This document shows, piece after piece, positions 1-6,203 of a stretch of DNA of 63,697 nucleotides. The notes beneath the pieces were generated by a model. The model ran no database searches. It had not been told where the DNA came from and saw only the letters and a program-made list of their open reading frames with translations. The position numbers and the translations under genes are program-made. How positions within the stretch are numbered: the stretch's first letter is position 1; each line of letters starts with the position of its first letter. This stretch comes from an uncultured Clostridia bacterium. GTDB taxonomy: Bacteria > Bacillota > Clostridia > Christensenellales > CAG-314. The stretch lies in contig CANQND010000007.1 of assembly GCA_947625115.1 (NCBI GenBank), positions 1 through 63,697 on the forward strand, read 5' to 3'.

Positions 1-81
1 GAAGCCAAGCTCGGCATAGAGGATATGTGCGCTTCGCTGTGGAATTGGCAAACAAAAAATCCAAAGGGGTATCGTTCATAA
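1..81 (+). CDS. galE: UDP-glucose 4-epimerase, C-terminal end (partial)
   Basis: Only the last 26 codons are present; the gene begins before the window. The frame reads EAKLGIEDMCASLWNWQTKN and then PKGYRS before TAA at 79-81. The DMC..WNWQ..NP.GY ending is typical of the C-terminus of GalE, which interconverts UDP-glucose and UDP-galactose in the cytoplasm. Its stop codon overlaps the next start (TAATG), so it is co-transcribed and probably translationally coupled with the UDP-sugar pyrophosphorylase. Identification rests on this short tail and on the matching sugar-nucleotide neighbour. Confidence 0.8.
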   Translation, partial: EAKLGIEDMCASLWNWQTKNPKGYRS

Positions 82-1292
82 TGGAAGAAGTAAAAAAGAT
101 ACTTATCGAACACGGACAGCAACATTTGTTGTCCGTTTTGAACGGTTTGAGCGGCGACGAACTCGAACGTTTTGTCAGGCAAATACGCCAAATAGATTGG
201 AACACGGTAGATTTGTGGAAACACCCCGAGGATCTTAGCGGCAAAGGGCGCATACAGCCCATTTCGGGTTTGACTTTGCAGGATATTCACCGCGACAAAA
301 GCGCGTACGAAAACGTCGGCAAACAGACGGTCAAAGCGGGCAAGGTGGGCGCGGTGCTGCTTGCGGGCGGTCAGGGGACGAGGCTCGGTTCCGACGCTCC
401 CAAGGGCGCGTACGACATCGGTATAACCCGCCCCGTATACATTTTTGAGCGGCTTATCGCCAATTTGACGGACGTTTGCAGGCAATGTGATTGTTGGGTG
501 CCGTTGTTTGTTATGACCAGCGAAGCCAACGACAACGCCACCAAAAAGTTTTTGCGCGAACACGACTATTTCGGCTATCCCTCTCAATACGTGCGTTTCT
601 TTGTGCAGGATATGGCACCCGTAGTGGATTTCGAGGGCAAGTTGGTGTTGGAAAGTCGCTGTTCGATAGCCACCTCGCCCAACGGCAACGGCGGTTGGTA
701 CTCATCTATGAAAAAAGCCGACGTACTCCGAGATTTCCCCGCGATAGAGTGGTTGAACGTGTTCGCCGTGGACAACGTGTTGCAACGTATGGCGGATCCT
801 CTGTTCGTGGGCGCAACGGTTTTGAGCGGCTGTAACTGCGGAGCCAAGTTCGTACGCAAATGCGAACCCTACGAAAAGGTGGGCGTGCTTTGTTTGGAGG
901 ACGGCATTTCGTCGGTGATAGAGTACTACGAAATGACGGACGAAATGGCAAATCAACGCGCCGCCGACGGCAATCTCGCCTACTCTTTCGGCGTGATACT
1001 CAATTATCTGTTCAATTTGAAAAAGCTCGACGAAACGGTCGGGAAAAGGATCCCCGTCCACGTAGTCAAAAAGAAAGTGGCAACCTATCGCAACGGCGTT
1101 ACGGTAAAACCCGATCGCGAAAACGCTTACAAATTTGAAACGTTGATTTTGGATATGGTACGAATGATGGAAACCTGCCTGCCCTTTGAAGTGGTGCGCG
1201 AACGCGAATTTGCGCCCATTAAAAACAAAACGGGCGTGGATAGCGTCGAATCGGCTCGCGAACTGCTCAAACTCAACGGCGTAGAGCTTTAA
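81..1292 (+). CDS. UTP--sugar-1-phosphate uridylyltransferase (UDPGP family)
   Basis: A 403-residue UDPGP-family pyrophosphorylase that would make a UDP-sugar from UTP and a sugar 1-phosphate. The glycine-rich nucleotide loop LLAGGQGTRLG lies near residue 92, followed by a PKGAYDIG-type stretch. The later KVGVLCLEDGISSVIEY region resembles the UDP-N-acetylglucosamine pyrophosphorylase (AGX/UAP1) branch, so the substrate may be GlcNAc-1-P, Glc-1-P or Gal-1-P; I cannot choose from sequence. I start at 81 because AAAGGGG sits about 10 bases upstream and the ATG overlaps the galE stop; the frame is open further upstream but lacks a ribosome site. Together with galE it points to UDP-galactose or UDP-GalNAc supply. 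A terminator follows. Confidence 0.87.
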   Translation: MEEVKKILIEHGQQHLLSVLNGLSGDELERFVRQIRQIDWNTVDLWKHPEDLSGKGRIQPISGLTLQDIHRDKSAYENVGKQTVKAGKVGAVLLAGGQGTRLGSDAPKGAYDIGITRPVYIFERLIANLTDVCRQCDCWVPLFVMTSEANDNATKKFLREHDYFGYPSQYVRFFVQDMAPVVDFEGKLVLESRCSIATSPNGNGGWYSSMKKADVLRDFPAIEWLNVFAVDNVLQRMADPLFVGATVLSGCNCGAKFVRKCEPYEKVGVLCLEDGISSVIEYYEMTDEMANQRAADGNLAYSFGVILNYLFNLKKLDETVGKRIPVHVVKKKVATYRNGVTVKPDRENAYKFETLILDMVRMMETCLPFEVVREREFAPIKNKTGVDSVESARELLKLNGVEL

Positions 1293-1299
1293 CTTGATT

Positions 1300-1334
1300 T
1301 TCCGTCCGACTTACCGTCGCGGCGGAATTTTTTT
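1300..1334 (+). terminator. Intrinsic terminator after the pyrophosphorylase gene
   Basis: An imperfect hairpin (TTCCG..CGAC pairing with GTCG..CGGAA) is followed by seven T. It ends the galE-pyrophosphorylase unit before the promoter of the polymerase gene. Confidence 0.6.
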
Positions 1335-1390
1335 GCCTTTTCGGGGCAAAATCGTTTACGGGCAAAATTTTCTTTTGCTCTTTCGCGCTA

Positions 1391-1419
1391 TTGACATAAC
1401 GCGTAAAGTTTGATATAAT
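1391..1419 (+). promoter_or_regulatory. Consensus sigma-A promoter of the Y-family polymerase gene
   Basis: Perfect TTGACA (1391-1396) and TATAAT (1414-1419) with a 17-bp spacer, about 40 bases before the start codon. No obvious LexA-type dyad overlaps it, but I did not search formally. Confidence 0.85.
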
Positions 1420-1457
1420 AATTTTAGATTGTTTGTTCTATTTTGCGGGAGAAACAA

Positions 1458-2960
1458 ATGGCGGAAAAACAATACGTTTCGATAGACTTAAAGTCTTTTT
1501 ACGCTTCGGTAGAGTGTCGGGAGCGCGGTTTGGACCCCATTGTCACCAATTTGGTGGTGGCAGACGCTTCCCGTACGGAAAAAACCATTTGTTTGGCGGT
1601 TTCTCCCGCGCTGAAAGCGTACGGTGTGTCGGGGCGCGCCCGTTTGTTCGAGGTGGTGCAAAAGGTAAAGTCCATCAACGCCGCCCGTCAGGCGAAAGCT
1701 CCCAAACGCAAGTTGTGCGGCAGTTCCGTCAACGCGGCGGAATTGCGTTCCGACCCGTCGTTGGCGTTGGATTTTGTCATTGCGCCGCCGCGTATGGCTT
1801 TGTATATGCAGTACAGTACGCAAATCTACAAGATTTACACCAAGTATGTCGCTCCCGAGGACATTCACGTGTACTCGATAGACGAAGTTTTTATCGACCT
1901 GACATCTTATCTCAAAGTTTACGGGCTAACGGCGCGCGAACTTACCGTCAAGATGATAAAAGACGTTTTGGCAACCACGGGAATTACGGCAACCGCAGGT
2001 ATCGGAACAAATATGTACCTTGCCAAAGTGGCAATGGACGTAGAGGCAAAGCACGTCGAACCCGACGGCGACGGCGTGCGCATTGCGGAACTCGACGAAA
2101 TGAGTTACCGCCGCAGATTGTGGGTGCACACGCCTCTGACGGACTTTTGGCGAGTGGGCGCGGGCTATGCCGATAGATTGGAGCGTATCGGTTTGCGCAC
2201 AATGGGAGATATTGCCCGTTGCTCGTTGCAAAACGAGGGCGTGTTGTACAAGATTTTCGGTATAAACGCCGAATTGCTGATAGATCACGCTTGGGGTTAC
2301 GAACCCGTCACTATTGCCGACGTCAAAGCCTACAAGCCCGAAACCAACAGTTTGAGTACGGGACAGGTGTTGAGTTCGCCTTACAACTTTGAAAAAGGCA
2401 AACTTATCGTGCGCGAAATGACGGAACTGCTCGTATTGGATCTGGTAGACAAAGAACTCAAAACCGACCAAATGGTACTCACCGTCGGTTACGATACGGA
2501 GTGTATCTCCAACCCCGAAATACGCCGCAAGTACAAGGGCGAGGTACACGTAGACCATTGGGGGCGCAAAGTTCCCAAACACGCTCACGGCACCGTCAAT
2601 TTGGAGGGTTACACGTCCTCGACAAAACAAATTGCGGAAGCGGTCACGCGCCTCTACGACAGGATAGTAAATCGCGATTTGTTGGTGCGTCGAATGTACG
2701 TTGTTGCCAACCACGTACTCCCCAAGGACAAAGTTCCCTCGCGCGAGTACGAGCAAATGGACATTTTTACCGACTACGACAATGCCGACGAACAGCGCGC
2801 CAAGCGTCAGCGTGAGTTGGACAAAGAGGAAAGTTTGCAAAAAACGGTGCTTACCATACACAAAAAATTCGGCAAAAACGCCATAATAAAGGGAATGGAT
2901 CTGGAAGAGGGCGCGACGACGGTGGAGCGCAACGGGCAGATAGGCGGACACAAAAAGTAA
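1458..2960 (+). CDS. Y-family DNA polymerase (UmuC/UvrX-like)
   Basis: A 500-residue translesion DNA polymerase. The N-terminal palm motif is DLKSFYASVE (about residues 10-19), with the first metal-binding Asp. The catalytic SIDE acidic pair lies near residue 140 (YSIDEVFIDLT). The ADASRTEKTICLAVSPALKAYGV segment is typical of the UmuC/UvrX branch of Gram-positive bacteria rather than of DinB. It is longer than DinB (about 350-420) because of an extended little-finger and tail region. ATG 1458 is preferred to the in-frame TTG at 1443 because GGGAGA is correctly spaced. The YolD-like gene follows within about 30 bases, the pairing also seen around Bacillus uvrX. It likely copies past DNA lesions at the cost of accuracy. 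Confidence 0.9.
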   Translation: MAEKQYVSIDLKSFYASVECRERGLDPIVTNLVVADASRTEKTICLAVSPALKAYGVSGRARLFEVVQKVKSINAARQAKAPKRKLCGSSVNAAELRSDPSLALDFVIAPPRMALYMQYSTQIYKIYTKYVAPEDIHVYSIDEVFIDLTSYLKVYGLTARELTVKMIKDVLATTGITATAGIGTNMYLAKVAMDVEAKHVEPDGDGVRIAELDEMSYRRRLWVHTPLTDFWRVGAGYADRLERIGLRTMGDIARCSLQNEGVLYKIFGINAELLIDHAWGYEPVTIADVKAYKPETNSLSTGQVLSSPYNFEKGKLIVREMTELLVLDLVDKELKTDQMVLTVGYDTECISNPEIRRKYKGEVHVDHWGRKVPKHAHGTVNLEGYTSSTKQIAEAVTRLYDRIVNRDLLVRRMYVVANHVLPKDKVPSREYEQMDIFTDYDNADEQRAKRQRELDKEESLQKTVLTIHKKFGKNAIIKGMDLEEGATTVERNGQIGGHKK

Positions 2961-2991
2961 AAAGTTTTTTGGGCGGCAGAGAACAAAAATT

Positions 2992-3402
2992 ATGAAAGAA
3001 ACGGAAAGATACGACGATATTATAAATTTGCCTCATCACGTTTCCGCAAACAGAAACAGAATGAGCATTCACGACAGGGCGGCGCAGTTCAGCCCCTTTG
3101 CCGCGTTAAAGGGTTACGACGACGAAATAGACGAAGCGGCGCGTTTGACGGAAGAGCGTATCGAGTTGGAGGGCGCGCGCGTCGAAGAATTGAACGAAAA
3201 ACTTTTACTGCTTGCCGAGCAAAAGGGAGCCTTTCCCGCCGTCAGGATAACCTATTTTTGTCCCGACGACAAAAAGAGCGGCGGCAAATATCTCTCCGTA
3301 TTTGGCAGATTGAAAAAATTGGACGTCTACAATCGTACATTGACGTTGGAAAGCGGTTTGTGCGTGTCGTTCGACGACGTTTACGACATAGAATTGCATT
3401 GA
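2992..3402 (+). CDS. YolD-like family protein
   Basis: A 136-residue soluble protein. The N-terminal stretch DIINLPHHVS, then MSIHDRAAQFSPFAALKGYD, matches what I know of clostridial YolD-like proteins. A charged helical middle part and a C-terminal beta-rich half (VRITYFCPDDKKSGGKYLSV) follow. YolD-like proteins are commonly encoded beside UvrX/UmuC-type polymerases, and this gene is 31 bases after one, so the two are probably one operon. The biochemical role is not established; a polymerase-associated or DNA-damage role is inferred from context. The Shine-Dalgarno is weak (AGAGA). Confidence 0.75.
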   Translation: MKETERYDDIINLPHHVSANRNRMSIHDRAAQFSPFAALKGYDDEIDEAARLTEERIELEGARVEELNEKLLLLAEQKGAFPAVRITYFCPDDKKSGGKYLSVFGRLKKLDVYNRTLTLESGLCVSFDDVYDIELH

Positions 3403-3547
3403 TAAATGCGCTTTGAAAACGGTCGCGGCGGTGCGCCAAGCCGTTTTACGCATTCGGGCGGTGCGCACACGATGTGCAACTTCGTCCGCCGCAAAAGCCA
3501 TTGAAAAAAGGCGTTACTAAGTTCGGTTTGTAAGTAATGGCGTATCT

Positions 3548-3588
3548 AAAAAAACGGCTGTCGCAAGTAAAGGTCGCTTGCGACAGCC
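3548..3588 (-). terminator. Intrinsic terminator of the poly-Ser membrane protein gene
   Basis: A perfect 12-bp stem (GGCTGTCGCAAG with its complement, 3556-3567 and 3577-3588) and a 9-base loop. Read on the minus strand it is followed by seven U, so it ends the gene stopping at 3624. It may also stop plus-strand transcription from the YolD-like gene. Confidence 0.85.
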
Positions 3589-3623
3589 TGTTTGATTTGT
3601 AAGCCGATGTCGTTACTACGCTA

Positions 3624-4643
3624 TCAGGAAACGTCCTCGACGTTCAGTTCGGAGCTGTACGGACAATCTTTTGCCGCGTTTCTCCAAGCCCTTTCAACGT
3701 CTTTTGCCGCGTCGTTAAACTCTCTCGGGTGACGCTCGGCGTATTCGGGTTCATCTTTGCTCGTGTAGAAAACGTTGATTTTTACGTTAAGAGTAATGGT
3801 GTTTTCGTAGGTGCTTGCGTAGCAATCTATGTAAGTGTATTGGCTCGATACCGATTTAATTGCGGATTCCAATTTGCTTGCCCACGAGTAAACGGATTCC
3901 GATCCGTCGTCGTTGTAGGCTTCGCCGCTTGAAGAGGAACTTGACGAAGAAGAACTTGACGAGGGGTGTTCCCTGCGATATTCTTTCAAGCCGCCTACGA
4001 ACAAGCCGTACTTTTTTATGGAAATGATAAATCCCACAACGATTATCGCCATAAGTCCGATGTAAACGACGTAAGTTACCGTCGCGTTTTTAGCCAGCTG
4101 TATTATCAGCATAAGCAAAAAGCCGAGCAGAACGGGAAGTATCAACGAACCCAAAATCAAAATAAATTCCTTTATTCTGTTGGGTTTGAAGTTGTCTGTT
4201 TCTTCAAATCTGCCCACGATAAAGAAGTACACAAGCGGGTAAGTGATTAGCGGTGCAAAAGCCAACCCGTCGATAAAGGAATTTCCAACAGGTTTGTCCG
4301 CGCCGTTTTGCAAGGGCATAATGCACACGACAAGCAAAATAACCGCGTACAGCACCATAGAAGCAATCAACAACAAAGTTCTGAGCAACTTGGTAACCTT
4401 GAACCTGAGATTGTTGATTATGTCGCAGGCAAAGTACATAAGTATCACCGCGGGATAAACGCCTATGCAAGCCACAAAAGGCGCGCCGCCGTCGTTCATA
4501 TATTTATTTGCGGTAGTTTCGCCTATGATTGTTTCGTAGTTTGCCCCAAGAACCAACGTCAAGACGAGCATAATAACCGCAAAGCCTGCAAACAAACAGA
4601 GCCTGAACCACCATTTGCTCATTAGTTTAGCTAAATTATTCAT
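3624..4643 (-). CDS. Four- to six-helix membrane protein with poly-serine linker, unknown function
   Basis: A 339-residue protein I do not recognise. Strong hydrophobic segments lie at about residues 13-34, 57-75, 87-110, 125-145, 160-185 and 190-208, so the first 210 residues are a membrane domain. A linker then carries about 12 consecutive serines. The remaining 110 residues form a hydrophilic domain (SVYSWASKLESAIKSV..., alternating beta-like ITLNVKINVF, ending in ELNVEDVS). The serine run is encoded by two near-identical 15-bp units. AAGGAGGT lies just before the ATG. The promoter immediately upstream has ten G in its spacer, so expression is probably phase variable. It stands alone between a terminator and the repeat region. 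A surface or sensory role would fit but is inference only. Confidence 0.75.
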   Translation of the reverse strand: MNNLAKLMSKWWFRLCLFAGFAVIMLVLTLVLGANYETIIGETTANKYMNDGGAPFVACIGVYPAVILMYFACDIINNLRFKVTKLLRTLLLIASMVLYAVILLVVCIMPLQNGADKPVGNSFIDGLAFAPLITYPLVYFFIVGRFEETDNFKPNRIKEFILILGSLILPVLLGFLLMLIIQLAKNATVTYVVYIGLMAIIVVGFIISIKKYGLFVGGLKEYRREHPSSSSSSSSSSSSGEAYNDDGSESVYSWASKLESAIKSVSSQYTYIDCYASTYENTITLNVKINVFYTSKDEPEYAERHPREFNDAAKDVERAWRNAAKDCPYSSELNVEDVS

Positions 4644-4663
4644 TTTTATAACCTCCTTAGTCC

Positions 4664-4693
4664 ATTCTACCCCCCCCCCGAATTTTTTGTCAA
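4664..4693 (-). promoter_or_regulatory. Promoter with a ten-G spacer tract (predicted phase-variable)
   Basis: Read on the minus strand: TTGACA (4693-4688), an 18-bp spacer containing ten consecutive G (4679-4670), then TAGAAT (4669-4664), AAGGAGGT and the ATG at 4643. The leader is only about 14 bases. Slipped-strand change of the G tract would change the -35/-10 spacing; loss of one G would restore the optimal 17 bp. This is the classic layout of promoter-spacer phase variation known from homopolymer-controlled surface genes in other bacteria. Confidence 0.75.
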
Positions 4694-4916
4694 GGGGTTT
4701 TTCCTTTTTTTTATTATTTTATTTGACCCCATTAGTTAAAAATAACTTTTTGCAACGGTTTTTTGTAAAACCAAGCAATGGGGTTTCAAAACAATTCGAG
4801 CATTCGCCTCTCCGTTCCACTCCCCGACCGCTTGTCGCTCGGGCGTTCGCCCAAAAAAGGCTTCGCTTCGGTCGGCGCGTCCGCAACTGCCAAAATAACC
4901 GTCCCTGTCGTGCAAA

Positions 4917-5065
4917 ATGGGTCCCCGCGCAAGTACGCTAATACTTGCGTGGGAAGAGGAGCCGCCGACTGTTAGCGGTACCGAGCGCGTTTACGCGCTT
5001 GGTGCTAACCAAAGCCGTGCGGCGACGAGGGGAAGGGGGACCGTCGCAAGACGGTGGAAGAGGAA
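4917..5065. repeat. Cluster of extragenic palindromes
   Basis: Non-coding DNA made of successive inverted repeats: CGCAAGTA/TACTTGCG (about 4929-4951), an outer GTTAGC/GCTAAC enclosing AGCGCG-TTTA-CGCGCT (about 4972-5010), and CCGTC-GCAA-GACGG (5041-5055). These are flanked by purine-rich GGGAAGAGGAG and GGTGGAAGAGG strings. The purine-palindrome-purine pattern looks like a dispersed extragenic repeat family. Open frames of about 100 codons cross it but have no protein-like composition, so I do not call genes. Confidence 0.5.
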
Positions 5066-5075
5066 TACCCGAAAT

Positions 5076-5171
5076 AAATTCCCGCGCCACCCTCGTTGCA
5101 GATTATTTTTGGTCGAACACCCTCGCTCCCTGTGTTACAAGGTCCCCGACCGCCCACCCCTGTCCGCAGGT
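5076..5171. repeat. 95-bp direct repeat, copy 1
   Basis: Shares about 95% identity by eye with 5266-5361, offset by 190 bp. The core runs CCACCCTCGTTGCAGATTAT onward to CCCCTGTCCGCAGG. On the minus strand the inner part can fold through GGTCG..CGACC flanking arms. It is followed by a 10-bp perfect hairpin at 5196-5221. No gene is apparent. Probably a dispersed intergenic repeat or small non-autonomous element. Confidence 0.7.
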
Positions 5172-5195
5172 AATAGGTCTGCAACTGTGTCAAAG

Positions 5196-5221
5196 GCTTC
5201 TCTTGACGACGCAAGAGAAGC
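5196..5221. other. Hairpin after repeat copy 1
   Basis: A perfect 10-bp stem GCTTCTCTTG/CAAGAGAAGC with loop ACGACG. It lacks a clear T run on either side. A near copy with the reverse-complemented loop (CGTCGT) lies at 5443-5476. Confidence 0.55.
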
Positions 5222-5265
5222 TGTCACCGTTAGGTGACTGATGAGTTTCGACTACCGAAACAAGT

Positions 5266-5361
5266 TAAATTCCCTCGCCACCCTCGTTGCAGATTATTTT
5301 TGGTCGAACACCCTCGCTCCTTGTGTTACAATGTTCCCGACCGCCCACCCCTGTCCGCAGG
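5266..5361. repeat. 95-bp direct repeat, copy 2
   Basis: Second copy of the unit at 5076-5171. The two differ at a handful of positions, for example CTCCC versus CTCCT and GGTCCCC versus TGTTCCC on the plus strand. Several changes fall in the arms of the GGTCG..TGTTCGACC minus-strand hairpin, which stays able to pair. Confidence 0.7.
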
Positions 5362-5442
5362 GAGCAGGTCGGCTATTGTGTATAAAGTTATTTAATATTT
5401 TGACACGTTTTGTCCGTAGGTAACAAGTCGGGAGCAGTAATA

Positions 5443-5476
5443 AAAGGCTTCTCTTGCGTCGTCAAGAAAAGCCTTT
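5443..5476. terminator. Bidirectional terminator-like hairpin
   Basis: A stem AAAGGCTTCTCTTG/CAAGAAAAGCCTTT (14 bp, one mismatch) with loop CGTCGT. T-rich on the plus side (CTTTATTT) and, on the minus side, followed by TTTATTA. It could stop read-through on the minus strand downstream of the tmRNA gene. Confidence 0.5.
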
Positions 5477-5522
5477 ATTTCAGTTGCCTATTCACTTCCC
5501 GCACAAAGTAGTGTAAACAGTT

Positions 5523-5658
5523 CGGGCGTTTACGCCCGTCCTCAACTTGCGGCAGTGCCGCAAACTTCACACACCGCAAGGCGTACTTCACTGTGCGACA
5601 GCACAACTTCACTTTGCGCATAGCGCAAAACTTCACTGTTCTCGGGCGAACGCCCGAG
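5523..5658. repeat. Array of small hairpins joined by ACTTCAC linkers
   Basis: Six consecutive short inverted repeats with different arms: CGGGCG-TTTA-CGCCCG (5523-5538), TTGCGGC-AGT-GCCGCAA (5547-5563), a minimal CGC-AAG-GCG (5575-5583), TGTGC-GACA-GCACA (5592-5605), TTTGCGC-ATA-GCGCAAA (5613-5629) and CTCGGGCG-AA-CGCCCGAG (5641-5658). Four of the gaps carry a linker ACTTCAC or AACTTCACT, giving a period of about 22-24 bp. Arms vary while pairing is kept and linkers stay constant, which is the reverse of ordinary tandem-repeat decay. The array lies directly downstream of tmRNA on its strand. Confidence 0.75.
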
Positions 5659-5695
5659 CGACTAACTTGCGTTTGGTCGGAAACTTAGTGACAAA

Positions 5696-6069
5696 TGGTG
5701 GAGGTGACGGGAATTGCACCCGTGTACCGCCGCAAGACTACTTGACTTTCTTCGCGCACAGTTTACTTTCAACGTCGCAACGGCAAGGAAGCAAACCAAC
5801 TTGCAGTTGCCCGCACCGAAAAATTTTTCAAACCCAACCGTTTCGGTGTCACCGTTTGGGTTCTATTTGCGTAGTCTTGCGCAGGTCATTCGACGACGCA
5901 AAAACGTCAAAGCCTACGTGCCGAGTTTAACTAAGCGGCAAATGCCAATCTGTTAGATTGACGAGAAGTGCTATTATCAGCATTTAATTTTTTTTGCCTT
6001 TTAACGCAGTGGCACTGCGACGCGCTTATCAAATCTTCTTCAACGTCGGGCGAATCTAAAAACACCCCC
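5696..6069 (-). ncRNA. ssrA: Transfer-messenger RNA (tmRNA)
   Basis: Rescues stalled ribosomes and tags the unfinished protein for proteolysis. On the minus strand the 5' end GGGGGTG (6069-6063) pairs with CACCTCC before the encoded ACCA end (5696), giving the tRNA-like acceptor stem with a G-U pair at position 3, the alanyl-tRNA synthetase identity mark. The T arm ACGGG-TGCAATT-CCCGT precedes it, with G at the second loop position instead of the usual T. The 5' domain has AGATTCG. The tag frame ends SNRLAFAA and then TAG at about 5932, so the tag ends in AFAA rather than the usual ALAA. The resume codon is uncertain; the frame reads ...KKLNADNSTSRQSNRLAFAA. The length of 374 nt is normal. 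Confidence 0.93.
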
Positions 6070-6090
6070 AAGTAAGACGCAAGTAATGTA

Positions 6091-6119
6091 AGTATACACC
6101 AAAACTTTTCGGTTGTAAA
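6091..6119 (-). promoter_or_regulatory. Promoter of tmRNA
   Basis: Minus-strand TTTACA (6119-6114), 17-bp spacer and TATACT (6096-6091). The predicted start is about 15 bases before the mature tmRNA 5' end, consistent with RNase P trimming. Confidence 0.7.
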
Positions 6120-6203
6120 CTCAATTTGCCCACAAACGTTCAAAAGCCCGTCAAGCGTTTAACTTGACGGGCTTTGATAGCGGATCGAATTTACCTATCG
6201 ACG

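Noticed and set aside
4917-5423. Plus-strand frames of 60-106 codons in the repeat region, one of them repeated.
   Set aside because: They follow the palindromes and direct repeats, are Arg/Pro-rich and repeat with the DNA, and have no ribosome sites.
5523-5658. CRISPR array.
   Set aside because: The constant element is only 7-9 bases, the variable parts are all self-complementary, and no cas genes are near.
5970-6000. A programmed frameshift at the A8 run near the tmRNA tag.
   Set aside because: The run lies at or before the likely tag start in a structured RNA; nothing shows that translation crosses it.
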